Assembly (NCBI GenBank): GCA_043820045.1
Contig: JBDREF010000118.1
Coordinates: forward strand, 1 to 40,291
From: JBDREF01 sp043820045
GTDB lineage: Bacteria; Planctomycetota; Phycisphaerae; Sedimentisphaerales; Anaerobacaceae
DNA length: 40,291 bases
Direction of reading: 5' to 3'
Shown: positions 33,198 through 40,291 of the stretch, piece after piece
Layout of the letters: every line of letters begins with the position of its first letter
How positions within the stretch are numbered: the first letter of the stretch is position 1
Notes under the pieces: generated by a model
What the model saw: only the letters and a program-made list of their open reading frames with translations
Databases searched by the model: none
What the model was told of the DNA's origin: nothing
Position numbers and translations under genes: made by a program

Positions 33198-34205
33198 ATG
33201 AAACGTTCTGTGAAAGGTTGGTCATTTGTCGTAGCGGGGTTGATTTGTCTGTTTGCCGGACGAGTAACGGCCGAACCGTGGGTCGTTCTTGAGGGCAAGG
33301 AAGGACCGGGCAAGGGAAAACATATTGTCTTCCTTGTCGGCGACGAAGAATACCGTTCGGAAGATTCGATGCCCCAGCTTGCCAAGATACTTGCAGTGCA
33401 CCACGGGTTCAAATGCACGGTGCTTTTCGCAATCAACAAAGAAACCGGCGAGATCGATCCGAAGACGCTCGACAATATCCCCGGTCTGGAAGCCCTGGAG
33501 ACTGCGGACCTGATGGTGATGTTTCTGCGTTTTCGCGAGCTGCCCGACGAACAGATGAAGTACATTATCGATTACACGAACTCGGGCAAGCCAATCGTCG
33601 GCTTGAGAACTTCGACCCATGCATTCAATTACACGAAGCACAAGGACAGCCCCTATGCCAAATACAGTTTTCGCGACAAGGAATTTGACGGCGGGTACGG
33701 GCGGCAGGTCTTTGGCGAAACATGGATCAACCACTACGGAAATCACCAGAAAGAAAGCACCCGCGGACTGATCGCTAAAGGCATGGAGAACCATCCCATC
33801 GTCAAAGGCATTGACGATATCTGGGGCGAGTCGGATGTTTACGCCATCACGACCCTGACCGGTGACAGCAAACCGCTGATCATGGGGCAGGTGCTTTCAG
33901 GCATGGACCCGAAAGATAAGCCTAACCCTGACAAAAAACTGGTGCCTGTGGCATGGACCAAGACCTACACGGGCGAAAAGAGCAAGGCAGCCCGCGTTTT
34001 CACGACCACGATGGGCCACTCGTTCGACTTCAACAACGAAGGTTTCCGCCGGCTTCTTGTGAACGCCTGCTACTGGGCGATGGCGATGGAAGACAAGATT
34101 CCGTCCAGGAGCAAGGTCGATTTTGTCGGCAAGTACGATCCTAACCAGATTGGCATGGGCAAGCACAAAAATGGCTTGAAGCCGTCGGATCACGAACTGC
34201 CATAA
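33198..34205 (+). CDS. ThuA-like exported protein
   Basis: 335 residues from the ATG at 33198. The ATG at 33189 abuts its GGAG with no spacing, so the second is preferred. Signal peptide FVVAGLICLFAGRVTAEP. The ThuA glutamine-amidotransferase-like fold is seen in HIVFLVGDEEYRSEDSMPQLAKILA, ETADLMVMFLRFRELPDEQMKYI, GKPIVGLRTSTHAFNY, HPIVKGIDDIW and TTMGHSFDFNNEGFRRLLVNACYWA. ThuA relatives occur with sugar (trehalose-type) utilisation genes and are highly expanded in Planctomycetota; the reaction is not established. Confidence 0.9.
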   Translation: MKRSVKGWSFVVAGLICLFAGRVTAEPWVVLEGKEGPGKGKHIVFLVGDEEYRSEDSMPQLAKILAVHHGFKCTVLFAINKETGEIDPKTLDNIPGLEALETADLMVMFLRFRELPDEQMKYIIDYTNSGKPIVGLRTSTHAFNYTKHKDSPYAKYSFRDKEFDGGYGRQVFGETWINHYGNHQKESTRGLIAKGMENHPIVKGIDDIWGESDVYAITTLTGDSKPLIMGQVLSGMDPKDKPNPDKKLVPVAWTKTYTGEKSKAARVFTTTMGHSFDFNNEGFRRLLVNACYWAMAMEDKIPSRSKVDFVGKYDPNQIGMGKHKNGLKPSDHELP

Positions 34206-34217
34206 CGGCGATTTTCT

Positions 34218-35504
34218 TTATCTGCCGCCGATTGAGACAAGGTGAGAATAGGTCCGCAGGTATATTCTCCCGCCCGCAACCGCCGGCGTAGCATGGCTCT
34301 TTTCGCCCAGAGGATTTATCGCCAGCAGCTCGTAGGTGTCGGCGGCCTTGATTACAACAACATCTCCGTCCGTAGTGATACAGTAAAGCCTGCCGTCCAC
34401 GCAAACCGGTGAGCCGAAGAATTTACCGGCGGGTTTCTCTCGCCAGAGCGGCTCTCCCGTGGCACTGCGCAAACAGGAGACATCGCCTCGATCATGAAAG
34501 GTAAATAACAAGCCGTCTTTGGCCACAGCGGTGGGAACGTATGTCGCGGAGGGGTCTTCGATCTTGTATGCCTCCGTGGGTTGGACGGATTTGTCGCTCG
34601 CGCCGGGCCGAATGGCAATCAGGCGTTTGCCGCTGCCCCCGTCCCCGCAGGTGCCGATCAGCAGGCCGTCTGCTATCACAGGCGAGCTGACAACGCGATT
34701 GGGAAGCGCCGACTCCACTTCCCATATAACCGTGCCGGTGCGAGGATCGACGCCGGTCATGCCGTGGGAGTTGCTGTTAAAGATCAACTGCGGCTCGGCT
34801 CCCGCCGGAGAATAGAGACAGGGAGTTGAGTACGAGGTCTTAGGTCCGGTCTGGCGGCTCAATTTCCAGCGTATCCGGCCGGTCTTTTTATCAACCGCTA
34901 TCCACAGACTCTCGGCGTCGCCGCTTGTTTTCTCGTGCTCCAGGGCAAATACGACAACATCATCGACCACCACCGGAGACGTTCCCGCCCCGTGCTGGCA
35001 GTGGAATCCGTCGAAAGGCTGCCGCCAGACCTCTCCGCCGTCGTGATTCAGAGCCACGAGGATTGTCTGCTCCGGAGAGGGCCAGAGTGCATAAACGCAA
35101 TCTGCATCAACCGCCGGCGTGGAGGTCGCGTAACTGTTGAGATTGTTCATGCGATACGTGGCCGGCGAGTATTTCTTTTGCCACAATACCGCGCCATCAG
35201 AAACACGAAGAGCCAGAAAAGTGCCCTGCCCAGCGTCCAGACCGCCACAGGTGACGAATACTTTCTCGCCCCATATCACCGGCGAGGAATGCCCGCCTCC
35301 CGGCAGCTCGACCTTCCAGTTGTAATCCTTCCCGGTCCATTTGACTGGAACGGTCGCAGCCTCGCTGATACCCTGGCCGTTGGGACCGCGGAACCGCGTC
35401 CACTCCTGGCCCTGCGACACCGAAACTGAAGAAACAGCCAATGCTATAGAGAGAACGCGCAGGAACAGCTTTGAGGTGGTTGTCAGTCGCTTTTGCTTGC
35501 TCAT
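34218..35504 (-). CDS. PQQ-like beta-propeller protein
   Basis: 428 residues with a signal peptide (LFLRVLSIALAVSSVSVSQGQ). The mature part opens with WTRFRGPNGQGIS, standard for planctomycete outer-membrane-assembly/PQQ-like propellers, followed by ~7 blades with W-x-x-x and TP(A/V)V-x-(D/G) strands. No catalytic PQQ dehydrogenase residues are visible, so it is more likely a scaffold or binding protein than an enzyme. AGGAG lies 7 nt before the ATG. It is the last gene of the minus-strand polysaccharide cluster and converges with the ThuA gene, 12 bp apart. Confidence 0.9.
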   Translation of the reverse strand: MSKQKRLTTTSKLFLRVLSIALAVSSVSVSQGQEWTRFRGPNGQGISEAATVPVKWTGKDYNWKVELPGGGHSSPVIWGEKVFVTCGGLDAGQGTFLALRVSDGAVLWQKKYSPATYRMNNLNSYATSTPAVDADCVYALWPSPEQTILVALNHDGGEVWRQPFDGFHCQHGAGTSPVVVDDVVVFALEHEKTSGDAESLWIAVDKKTGRIRWKLSRQTGPKTSYSTPCLYSPAGAEPQLIFNSNSHGMTGVDPRTGTVIWEVESALPNRVVSSPVIADGLLIGTCGDGGSGKRLIAIRPGASDKSVQPTEAYKIEDPSATYVPTAVAKDGLLFTFHDRGDVSCLRSATGEPLWREKPAGKFFGSPVCVDGRLYCITTDGDVVVIKAADTYELLAINPLGEKSHATPAVAGGRIYLRTYSHLVSIGGR

Positions 35505-35523
35505 CGGATATCTCCTGATACTG

Positions 35524-35537
35524 CCGGCCCATGCCGG
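35524..35537. other. Small hairpin between sulfatase and propeller genes
   Basis: CCGGC-CCAT-GCCGG lies between the sulfatase stop and the propeller ribosome site. It has no U tract, so it may be an mRNA-stability or attenuation element rather than a terminator. Confidence 0.35.
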
Positions 35538-35541
35538 AAAG

Positions 35542-37089
35542 TTACTTGACAGTCTTGGTTTTGCGGGCTTTCTTTTTGGGCTGGTTACGGGCGGACAGCG
35601 TGTCCTGCTCGGCCATGAATTCTTTCAAGACGGCTGCCGAAGTTCGATTCTTCAATGCCTGAAATGCCGGGTCCTCCGTGCGTTTCATCCGTTCGAGCAG
35701 CTCGGCTCGCATCGCGTCGATTTCCTCCTTGTAGCGAGGCTCGTCAATCAGATTGTGCAGCGCGTCGGGGTCATTTGTGAAATCATAGAATTCTTCCAGG
35801 ACTCGATACTGGAAAAGCTTGACGCGAGCGGCGACGGCCGGGTCGGTCGGGGCTGCGGCCTGCATGGCCTTGAAAGTCAGGCCCGCCTGCGACTCGTTCT
35901 TGAAAACTCGCTCGCCGTCCGACCATGGATTGAAAATGTATCCGAACCGGCGATTCTGCACGCATCGCATCGGATACCGGTTACGGCCCGATGTCTGATG
36001 GAATTGTGTAAAGACCGCCTCGCGACCACCCTGCCTCTTGCCTGATAGAACCGGCAGGAAGGTGAAACCATCGATGCCCCCGAGGCCGGATAACCCGGCA
36101 ACGTCAAGAATCGTTGGCATGAAATCGATTCCGGAAATAAAGTGTTCGTGGTCCACCGTGCCGGGCTTTATTCTGCCTGGCCAGGCGGCAATCCAGGGCG
36201 TTCGAGTACTGTGCAGATAGCAGTTGGTCTTGGCGAAAGGAAGCGCCATGCCGTTGTCGGACAGGAACATTATCAGGGTGTTCGAAGCCTGGCCGGATTT
36301 GCGCAGCGCGCGAAGAACCGCGCCGACTGTGTCGTCGCACCGCCGGACGGAGCTGTAATAGTGCGCAATTTCCTTTCGCACATCGGGCAGGTCCGGCAGG
36401 AAGCCGGGTACTTCGATTTCCTCGCCCTTGTATACGCGCGACGGGGCCGGAATATCCTTGAGCACGGCCGCAAAGCTCTTTTGCTCCTGCGCGCTTCCGT
36501 GGAACGGCCGATGCGGGTCGTGCGAATTGGCCATGAGGAAGAACGGACGGCCTTCCTTTGCGGATCGCTCGAAGAAACCCAGGGCATAATCATGATAGAG
36601 TCCGGGATTGCGGCCGTTACCCAATTCCTTGAAGTCCTGAACCATGTCCCACTTGAACTTCTCGCGAGGGGCCAGATGAGTTACTTTGCCGAGTATGCCG
36701 TTGAGGTACCCCGCTTCGTGAAGCTGCTCCTGCAGCGTCGGGACGCTGGTATTGATGGGCTGGAAGCCTTCGGCGCCGTTGCGATGCGGGTAGCGACCCG
36801 TCATGAGAACCGACCGGGACGGCTGGCAGACTGCTATAGTAACATGGGCATGTTCGAATCGCATTCCCTCAGACGCGAGACGGTCAATATTGGGGGTGAT
36901 CTCAGGCGTCCGCCCGCCGAAACAGCCCGGCGCGTTCCAGTTCATATCGTCGGCTGTTATCAGCAGGATATTCGGTCGCTTCTTCGGCTTGTCGGCTCCG
37001 AATATCGACCGCCTTCCGACTGCCATCAGTACCGACCCCAGCCCCACTGTTTTCAAGAACCCACGACGTGTGATACGAGTCTTATTCAT
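35542..37089 (-). CDS. Tat-exported sulfatase (S1 family)
   Basis: 515 residues from the ATG at 37089, which follows AAGGGTG; the frame opens at 37167 without a leader. Tat signal TRRGFLKTVGLGSVL. Metal ligands in ITADDMNW and the sulfatase signature C88-Q-P-S-R92 (formylglycine site), plus FLSDNGMALPF. The C-terminus is Lys-rich. It resembles iduronate/heparan-type planctomycete sulfatases. Together with the glycosidase-like gene upstream it suggests attack on a sulfated glycan. Confidence 0.95.
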   Translation of the reverse strand: MNKTRITRRGFLKTVGLGSVLMAVGRRSIFGADKPKKRPNILLITADDMNWNAPGCFGGRTPEITPNIDRLASEGMRFEHAHVTIAVCQPSRSVLMTGRYPHRNGAEGFQPINTSVPTLQEQLHEAGYLNGILGKVTHLAPREKFKWDMVQDFKELGNGRNPGLYHDYALGFFERSAKEGRPFFLMANSHDPHRPFHGSAQEQKSFAAVLKDIPAPSRVYKGEEIEVPGFLPDLPDVRKEIAHYYSSVRRCDDTVGAVLRALRKSGQASNTLIMFLSDNGMALPFAKTNCYLHSTRTPWIAAWPGRIKPGTVDHEHFISGIDFMPTILDVAGLSGLGGIDGFTFLPVLSGKRQGGREAVFTQFHQTSGRNRYPMRCVQNRRFGYIFNPWSDGERVFKNESQAGLTFKAMQAAAPTDPAVAARVKLFQYRVLEEFYDFTNDPDALHNLIDEPRYKEEIDAMRAELLERMKRTEDPAFQALKNRTSAAVLKEFMAEQDTLSARNQPKKKARKTKTVK

Positions 37090-37230
37090 CTTGTGCACCC
37101 TTACCATATTTGTTGAAGTACCGGTCTCCTCGGAATCCGACACATTAAATCCTGCATGCCCGTACACCGTATTTTACCCGATCGATCGGCGATTGCCAGC
37201 AGTTTGTGTGTTTTCCTCCCCCGTCTTGGC

Positions 37231-39465
37231 TCATCTGCGAAAACTAACCCGGGCCTCTCTCGTCTGTGCCGGCAGAATGAATTGGCCTGGAGCCGCACCA
37301 GAAATAGTCCGGCCGTCAATAGCTACCGTTGGATTCAAGGATTCGGGCAATCGCAGCAGGTAGCCTCTCGGCGGCGCTGTACCGCCGCCAAGCCTCAGTG
37401 TGGCCCGGCCCGGCTCCGGCTTCCACGAAAGGTCCAGCCCCCCGAAATACGTCGGCATGCCTGTGAGTGCGAACCCATCCTCATAGGTGAACCAGGCCGG
37501 CGGAATGCCCGAGAGCAATACAAGTCGCCCGTTATCTTCGAACGCCAGGCAGTCTCGCATGAGCAGCCACAGTTCGGCAATCGCCCAGCCGTGAGGCATG
37601 GCGACGTTGCCGTTCCATCTTGTGCGTACACGGCCCCAGCCGCCCGCTCCGCTCTTGCCGCCTTCGTCAAAGGCATACCATCCCTTCATCTGTTCGTGAT
37701 CGAGATGCAGTTGCAACGTCCCATAGCCGGCCTGTCTGTTGCCGGCCAACAGCCCCTGATGCGCTTTGGCCAGCGGAAAATAGCGCCAGCCACTCGGTTT
37801 TTGGACGCCGTTGCCTCTGAAATGCTCGTGTGCGTCTCTGCTTTCCAGTGGATACAGACGACAGGGCCACAGGACTGAATAGCTGCCGTATCCTCTTGCG
37901 AGATCGCCGCCGAACTTCGCGTCGTAACTGTCGAGCAGACGTTTCACCAGGGCTCTCCGCCTGGCGGCCTCGGTGGGTTTGCCAATCGCTTCTGCGAGAA
38001 GTGCCGCATAACGCAAGCCGGCGATGTCGAAGGCTTCGGTGTATTCGGGATGGTGGCCGTCACACCTGCCGGGTTTCAGCTCTCGGCGTCTTGCTTCGGG
38101 CAGGTCCGGCCCAAAATCCAGACTGTCCATCGATACCCAGTGCGGCCCGTCTGTTGTTCTGCAATACTCCACCATCTCAGCGATTTTACGGGCTGCCGGA
38201 TATATATGCGCAAGCCACGTTTCGTCACGGGTGAATTGCCATTGCTGCCCCATTGCCCAGAGAATCTGACCCGGGTTGTCGGCTTCCGGATACGACCTGC
38301 CGTTAAAGGGGTGCTCTGTAAAGTATTCGATGGCCTCTGCGGCCAAATCTGCATTGCCGGACTTCTGAAATATGTTTGCGACATAGACGCCGTCACGATT
38401 GAAGACATTGTAATTCACTACCGCCACATCCGGCGCCCCCTCATTCATCTCCATCGCGGCATGTGCGATGATTGCTGCGAAGGCATCCTCCCAGCGGGCG
38501 TCCGGCAGATCCAGCTTCACTTTCCCGGCTAATTGCCCCCAGTAATCTTTGGCCCGGTCAAACAGCGACGAGACGCCGAGTTTGCGATAATAATCCAGTC
38601 CCGGGTCCGCCTGCAGCACGCCGCCGGAAGGTGGATTCAGCTTGGCGAGGTCAAACTGCGCCCACTCGCTCACGCCATCCCATCTATGTCTCGCCGCACG
38701 CCGGCCGGCCAGCACGGGGCAGATAAAACCAAGCGTCTTACTTTGGCCCGCCGGCAGTCTGAGGTCATAGTACAGGGCCCCCGAGCAATCGCCGCTTCGG
38801 GAGCCGGCATGCTCATGATTCGGCATCTGTCCCATCAATGCGAGATCGGCGATAGTATCAGTGGGCGAGACGCCGGCCTGAGACGGTACTTCCATCGCCA
38901 CGAGAGCGATATGACCATCCACCAGCAAGGCATCCTCTTGTCTGCTGATCGCAAGGTCGTTAACATCGAAACCGGCCGGTCCGAGAGGACGCAAGGCAAC
39001 ATAAAGGGCGATTTCCTTTTCCAAGTCGCTGTCGTTCGTAAGCGTCACGCGAGAGCCGACGACAAACACCGTCCCCTCGCCAGCCGTTTGCTCGACCTGG
39101 CAGACTTCGGTTTTGACCGCGATGTTGCCCGCCGACCATTTCGCCCAGGGGATAAGATATCGTCCGTCGGCCAGGCCGTGTTCACAGTCAACTCCGTCCA
39201 TTGTCGGGGCAACCAGTCTGTTTGCGGCCTTGTCGAAAATCCAGAAGTGAACGCCATAGCTGCCCACGCCCGGCGAGAAATTGCCCTCGGCCTCAACAAA
39301 AGTCTTGAGCGTGTCGAGAGTGTTGGCTATCCCTATTGGAATATGAACTCTGCCGCGAGGATCAAGTTGGCTTCGTTCAGTGTCGTCTGCGGCGTACAGA
39401 CCCACCGATATGGCAGCGATGGCCGCGCAAACGATGACCCTTCGAAAACGTGATCTGGTACACAT
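37231..39465 (-). CDS. Exported six-hairpin glycosidase-like protein
   Basis: 744 residues. Signal peptide CAAIAAISVGLYA. The first ~280 residues are beta-sandwich-like with repeated strands (VTLTNDSDLEKEIALYVAL). Residues ~300-640 carry helical-barrel features (WEDAFAAIIAHAAMEMNEG, NPGQILWAMGQQWQFTRDETWLAHIYPAARKIAEMVEY, YTEAFDIAGLRYAALLAEAIGK), as in (alpha/alpha)6 glycoside hydrolases; E and D residues in NYNVFNRDGVYVAN and DGHHPEYTEAF could be catalytic. The C-terminus is a small beta domain. I cannot assign a GH family. AGAGAG lies upstream of the ATG. Part of a polysaccharide cluster with two same-strand partners. Confidence 0.8.
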   Translation of the reverse strand: MCTRSRFRRVIVCAAIAAISVGLYAADDTERSQLDPRGRVHIPIGIANTLDTLKTFVEAEGNFSPGVGSYGVHFWIFDKAANRLVAPTMDGVDCEHGLADGRYLIPWAKWSAGNIAVKTEVCQVEQTAGEGTVFVVGSRVTLTNDSDLEKEIALYVALRPLGPAGFDVNDLAISRQEDALLVDGHIALVAMEVPSQAGVSPTDTIADLALMGQMPNHEHAGSRSGDCSGALYYDLRLPAGQSKTLGFICPVLAGRRAARHRWDGVSEWAQFDLAKLNPPSGGVLQADPGLDYYRKLGVSSLFDRAKDYWGQLAGKVKLDLPDARWEDAFAAIIAHAAMEMNEGAPDVAVVNYNVFNRDGVYVANIFQKSGNADLAAEAIEYFTEHPFNGRSYPEADNPGQILWAMGQQWQFTRDETWLAHIYPAARKIAEMVEYCRTTDGPHWVSMDSLDFGPDLPEARRRELKPGRCDGHHPEYTEAFDIAGLRYAALLAEAIGKPTEAARRRALVKRLLDSYDAKFGGDLARGYGSYSVLWPCRLYPLESRDAHEHFRGNGVQKPSGWRYFPLAKAHQGLLAGNRQAGYGTLQLHLDHEQMKGWYAFDEGGKSGAGGWGRVRTRWNGNVAMPHGWAIAELWLLMRDCLAFEDNGRLVLLSGIPPAWFTYEDGFALTGMPTYFGGLDLSWKPEPGRATLRLGGGTAPPRGYLLRLPESLNPTVAIDGRTISGAAPGQFILPAQTREARVSFRR

Positions 39466-39514
39466 GCTCTCTAAGACGCCGAAACTCTACTTTTCCATCC
39501 TCGGAGAATACGTC

Positions 39515-40291
39515 CTAACCGTTCAAGACCCAGCCTTTTCGGTACGTCTTGCGGATATACTGATCCGCCTCGGAGCAGTTGCGAGCCTTCAGATTCGCGG
39601 CGTCCCAATCGAGTTTCTTGCCCACGCGGTAAGCGACCAGGGCCAGCAGATTGTTCTCTATGAGGGCGCCGGAGTAATCGAAGTTGCACGTCGTCGGCTT
39701 GCCCGTCTTGCATGCGACTATCCATTCCTGATGGTGGCCGAGGGACGGCGGGATCAGATCTTCGGGCTTCGGGGATTTGTACTGCGTCATGTCGTTGCCA
39801 CGTTGTTTGGGCATGAATATCAGAAGATCGTAGTCAGCCAATAGCCAGCCCTTGTCGCCCTTGAACAAGGCGCCTTTGAACAGTTCATCCCTGTTGAACG
39901 CCTTGGCGGGCATACCGGGCTTCTTTTCGCCGTCATACCAGTACAGCTTGACCGCCGGGCGCCAGTCATTGGCCGGGTGATCCCATTCGGCGGTGAGCCA
40001 CTGCGGACAGGTGTCGGTGCTGATTGGTGTTCCGCTCGCCTCGCAGGTCGTGGGAAGCCGCAGATCAAGTCCCCAAAAGGCCATATCGTTCATGTGGCTG
40101 CCCATATCGCCGATCTGCCCGCTGCCGAAATCCCAGAAGCGGTTCCATGCCAGGCACCCGCCGAAGTAACCCGGGTTATACGGATGGACCGGTGACGGGC
40201 CGATCCACAGGTCCCAGTTGATGTTATCGGGAACGGGCTTAACTTCCGGCAGGTAGCTGCCGCCCTCAGGCGTCCGGCCGCACCAGACACG
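39515..40291 (-). CDS. Gfo/Idh/MocA-family oxidoreductase, C-terminal part (cut by the window edge)
   Basis: The frame is open to the right edge (40291), so at least 258 residues are missing their N-terminal Rossmann domain. Visible: WDLWIGPSPVHPYNPGYF, WNRFWDFGSGQIGDMGSHMNDMAFWGLDL and a C-terminus with HHQEWIVACKTGKPTTCNFDYSGALIENNLLALVAYRVGKKLDWD, diagnostic of the planctomycete-type Gfo/Idh/MocA C-terminal domain. These enzymes are NAD(P)-dependent sugar or sugar-alcohol dehydrogenases, or related hydrolases. It is the first visible gene of the minus-strand cluster; the glycosidase-like gene starts 49 bp after its stop. Confidence 0.92.
   Translation of the reverse strand, partial: RVWCGRTPEGGSYLPEVKPVPDNINWDLWIGPSPVHPYNPGYFGGCLAWNRFWDFGSGQIGDMGSHMNDMAFWGLDLRLPTTCEASGTPISTDTCPQWLTAEWDHPANDWRPAVKLYWYDGEKKPGMPAKAFNRDELFKGALFKGDKGWLLADYDLLIFMPKQRGNDMTQYKSPKPEDLIPPSLGHHQEWIVACKTGKPTTCNFDYSGALIENNLLALVAYRVGKKLDWDAANLKARNCSEADQYIRKTYRKGWVLNG

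Overview
The window looks like a Planctomycetota chromosome segment, probably from the Phycisphaerae/Sedimentisphaerales side (inference). The reasons are a large-format DUF1559-like pseudopilin, Tat-exported sulfatases, a ThuA protein, a PQQ-type propeller, a Gfo/Idh/MocA protein, Ig/cadherin tandem-repeat proteins and a hybrid type II secretion / type IV pilus operon with an outsized secretin. Most of it is moderately GC-rich. The first ~3.1 kb is clearly more AT-rich and reads as an acquired accessory island.

Region 1 (1-3.2 kb, minus strand) is a tightly overlapping operon in the order 53-aa Pro/Gly-rich peptide ending in Gly, E2-like, ThiF/E1-like, JAB/JAMM isopeptidase, helical protein. 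The order matches bacterial ubiquitin-like conjugation operons of the BIL/Bub kind (modifier, E2, E1, deconjugase), but the modifier slot holds a peptide with no beta-grasp fold. The last gene runs into the tail of an unidentified plus-strand gene at the window edge and looks truncated there. Region 2 (3.15-4.07 kb) is a hicA-hicB toxin-antitoxin pair with a leaderless promoter/operator. It is bracketed by ~118-bp imperfect direct repeats, each carrying the 3' end of a pseudopilin gene; only the right copy belongs to an intact gene (3976-4845).

Region 3 (5.7-19.6 kb, plus strand) is a secretion operon: gspE, gspF, five (pseudo)pilins gspG-H-I-J-K, a PilM-PilN fusion acting as GspL, a PilO/GspM-like protein, a GspC/PilP-like protein, an unrecognised membrane protein, and a 1246-aa secretin. 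A rho-independent-type hairpin follows. GspK carries a ~97-residue Asn/Gln/Ser-only insertion, and the secretin contains a 195-residue internal tandem duplication that lengthens its periplasmic part. No prepilin peptidase is present in the window.

Region 4 (19.7-28 kb) holds a phosphofructokinase with its own promoter, a convergent sulfatase/VOC-lipoprotein pair, and the most unusual single gene of the window. This gene encodes a cytoplasmic ParA/Soj ATPase joined through a basic stretch and one membrane span to seven Ig/cadherin-like repeats and a C-terminal beta-rich domain (1149 aa). A small 97-aa gene with a near-consensus promoter follows.

Region 5 (28.3-40.3 kb) has three exported plus-strand enzymes: a zinc metalloprotease, a PhoD-like phosphatase and a ThuA-like protein. 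Opposite them is a minus-strand cluster of a Gfo/Idh/MocA oxidoreductase (cut by the window edge), an (alpha/alpha)6-type glycosidase-like protein, a sulfatase and a PQQ-like propeller. This is consistent with degradation of a sulfated polysaccharide. Sigma70-type promoters with exactly 17-bp spacers are recognisable before several transcription units.
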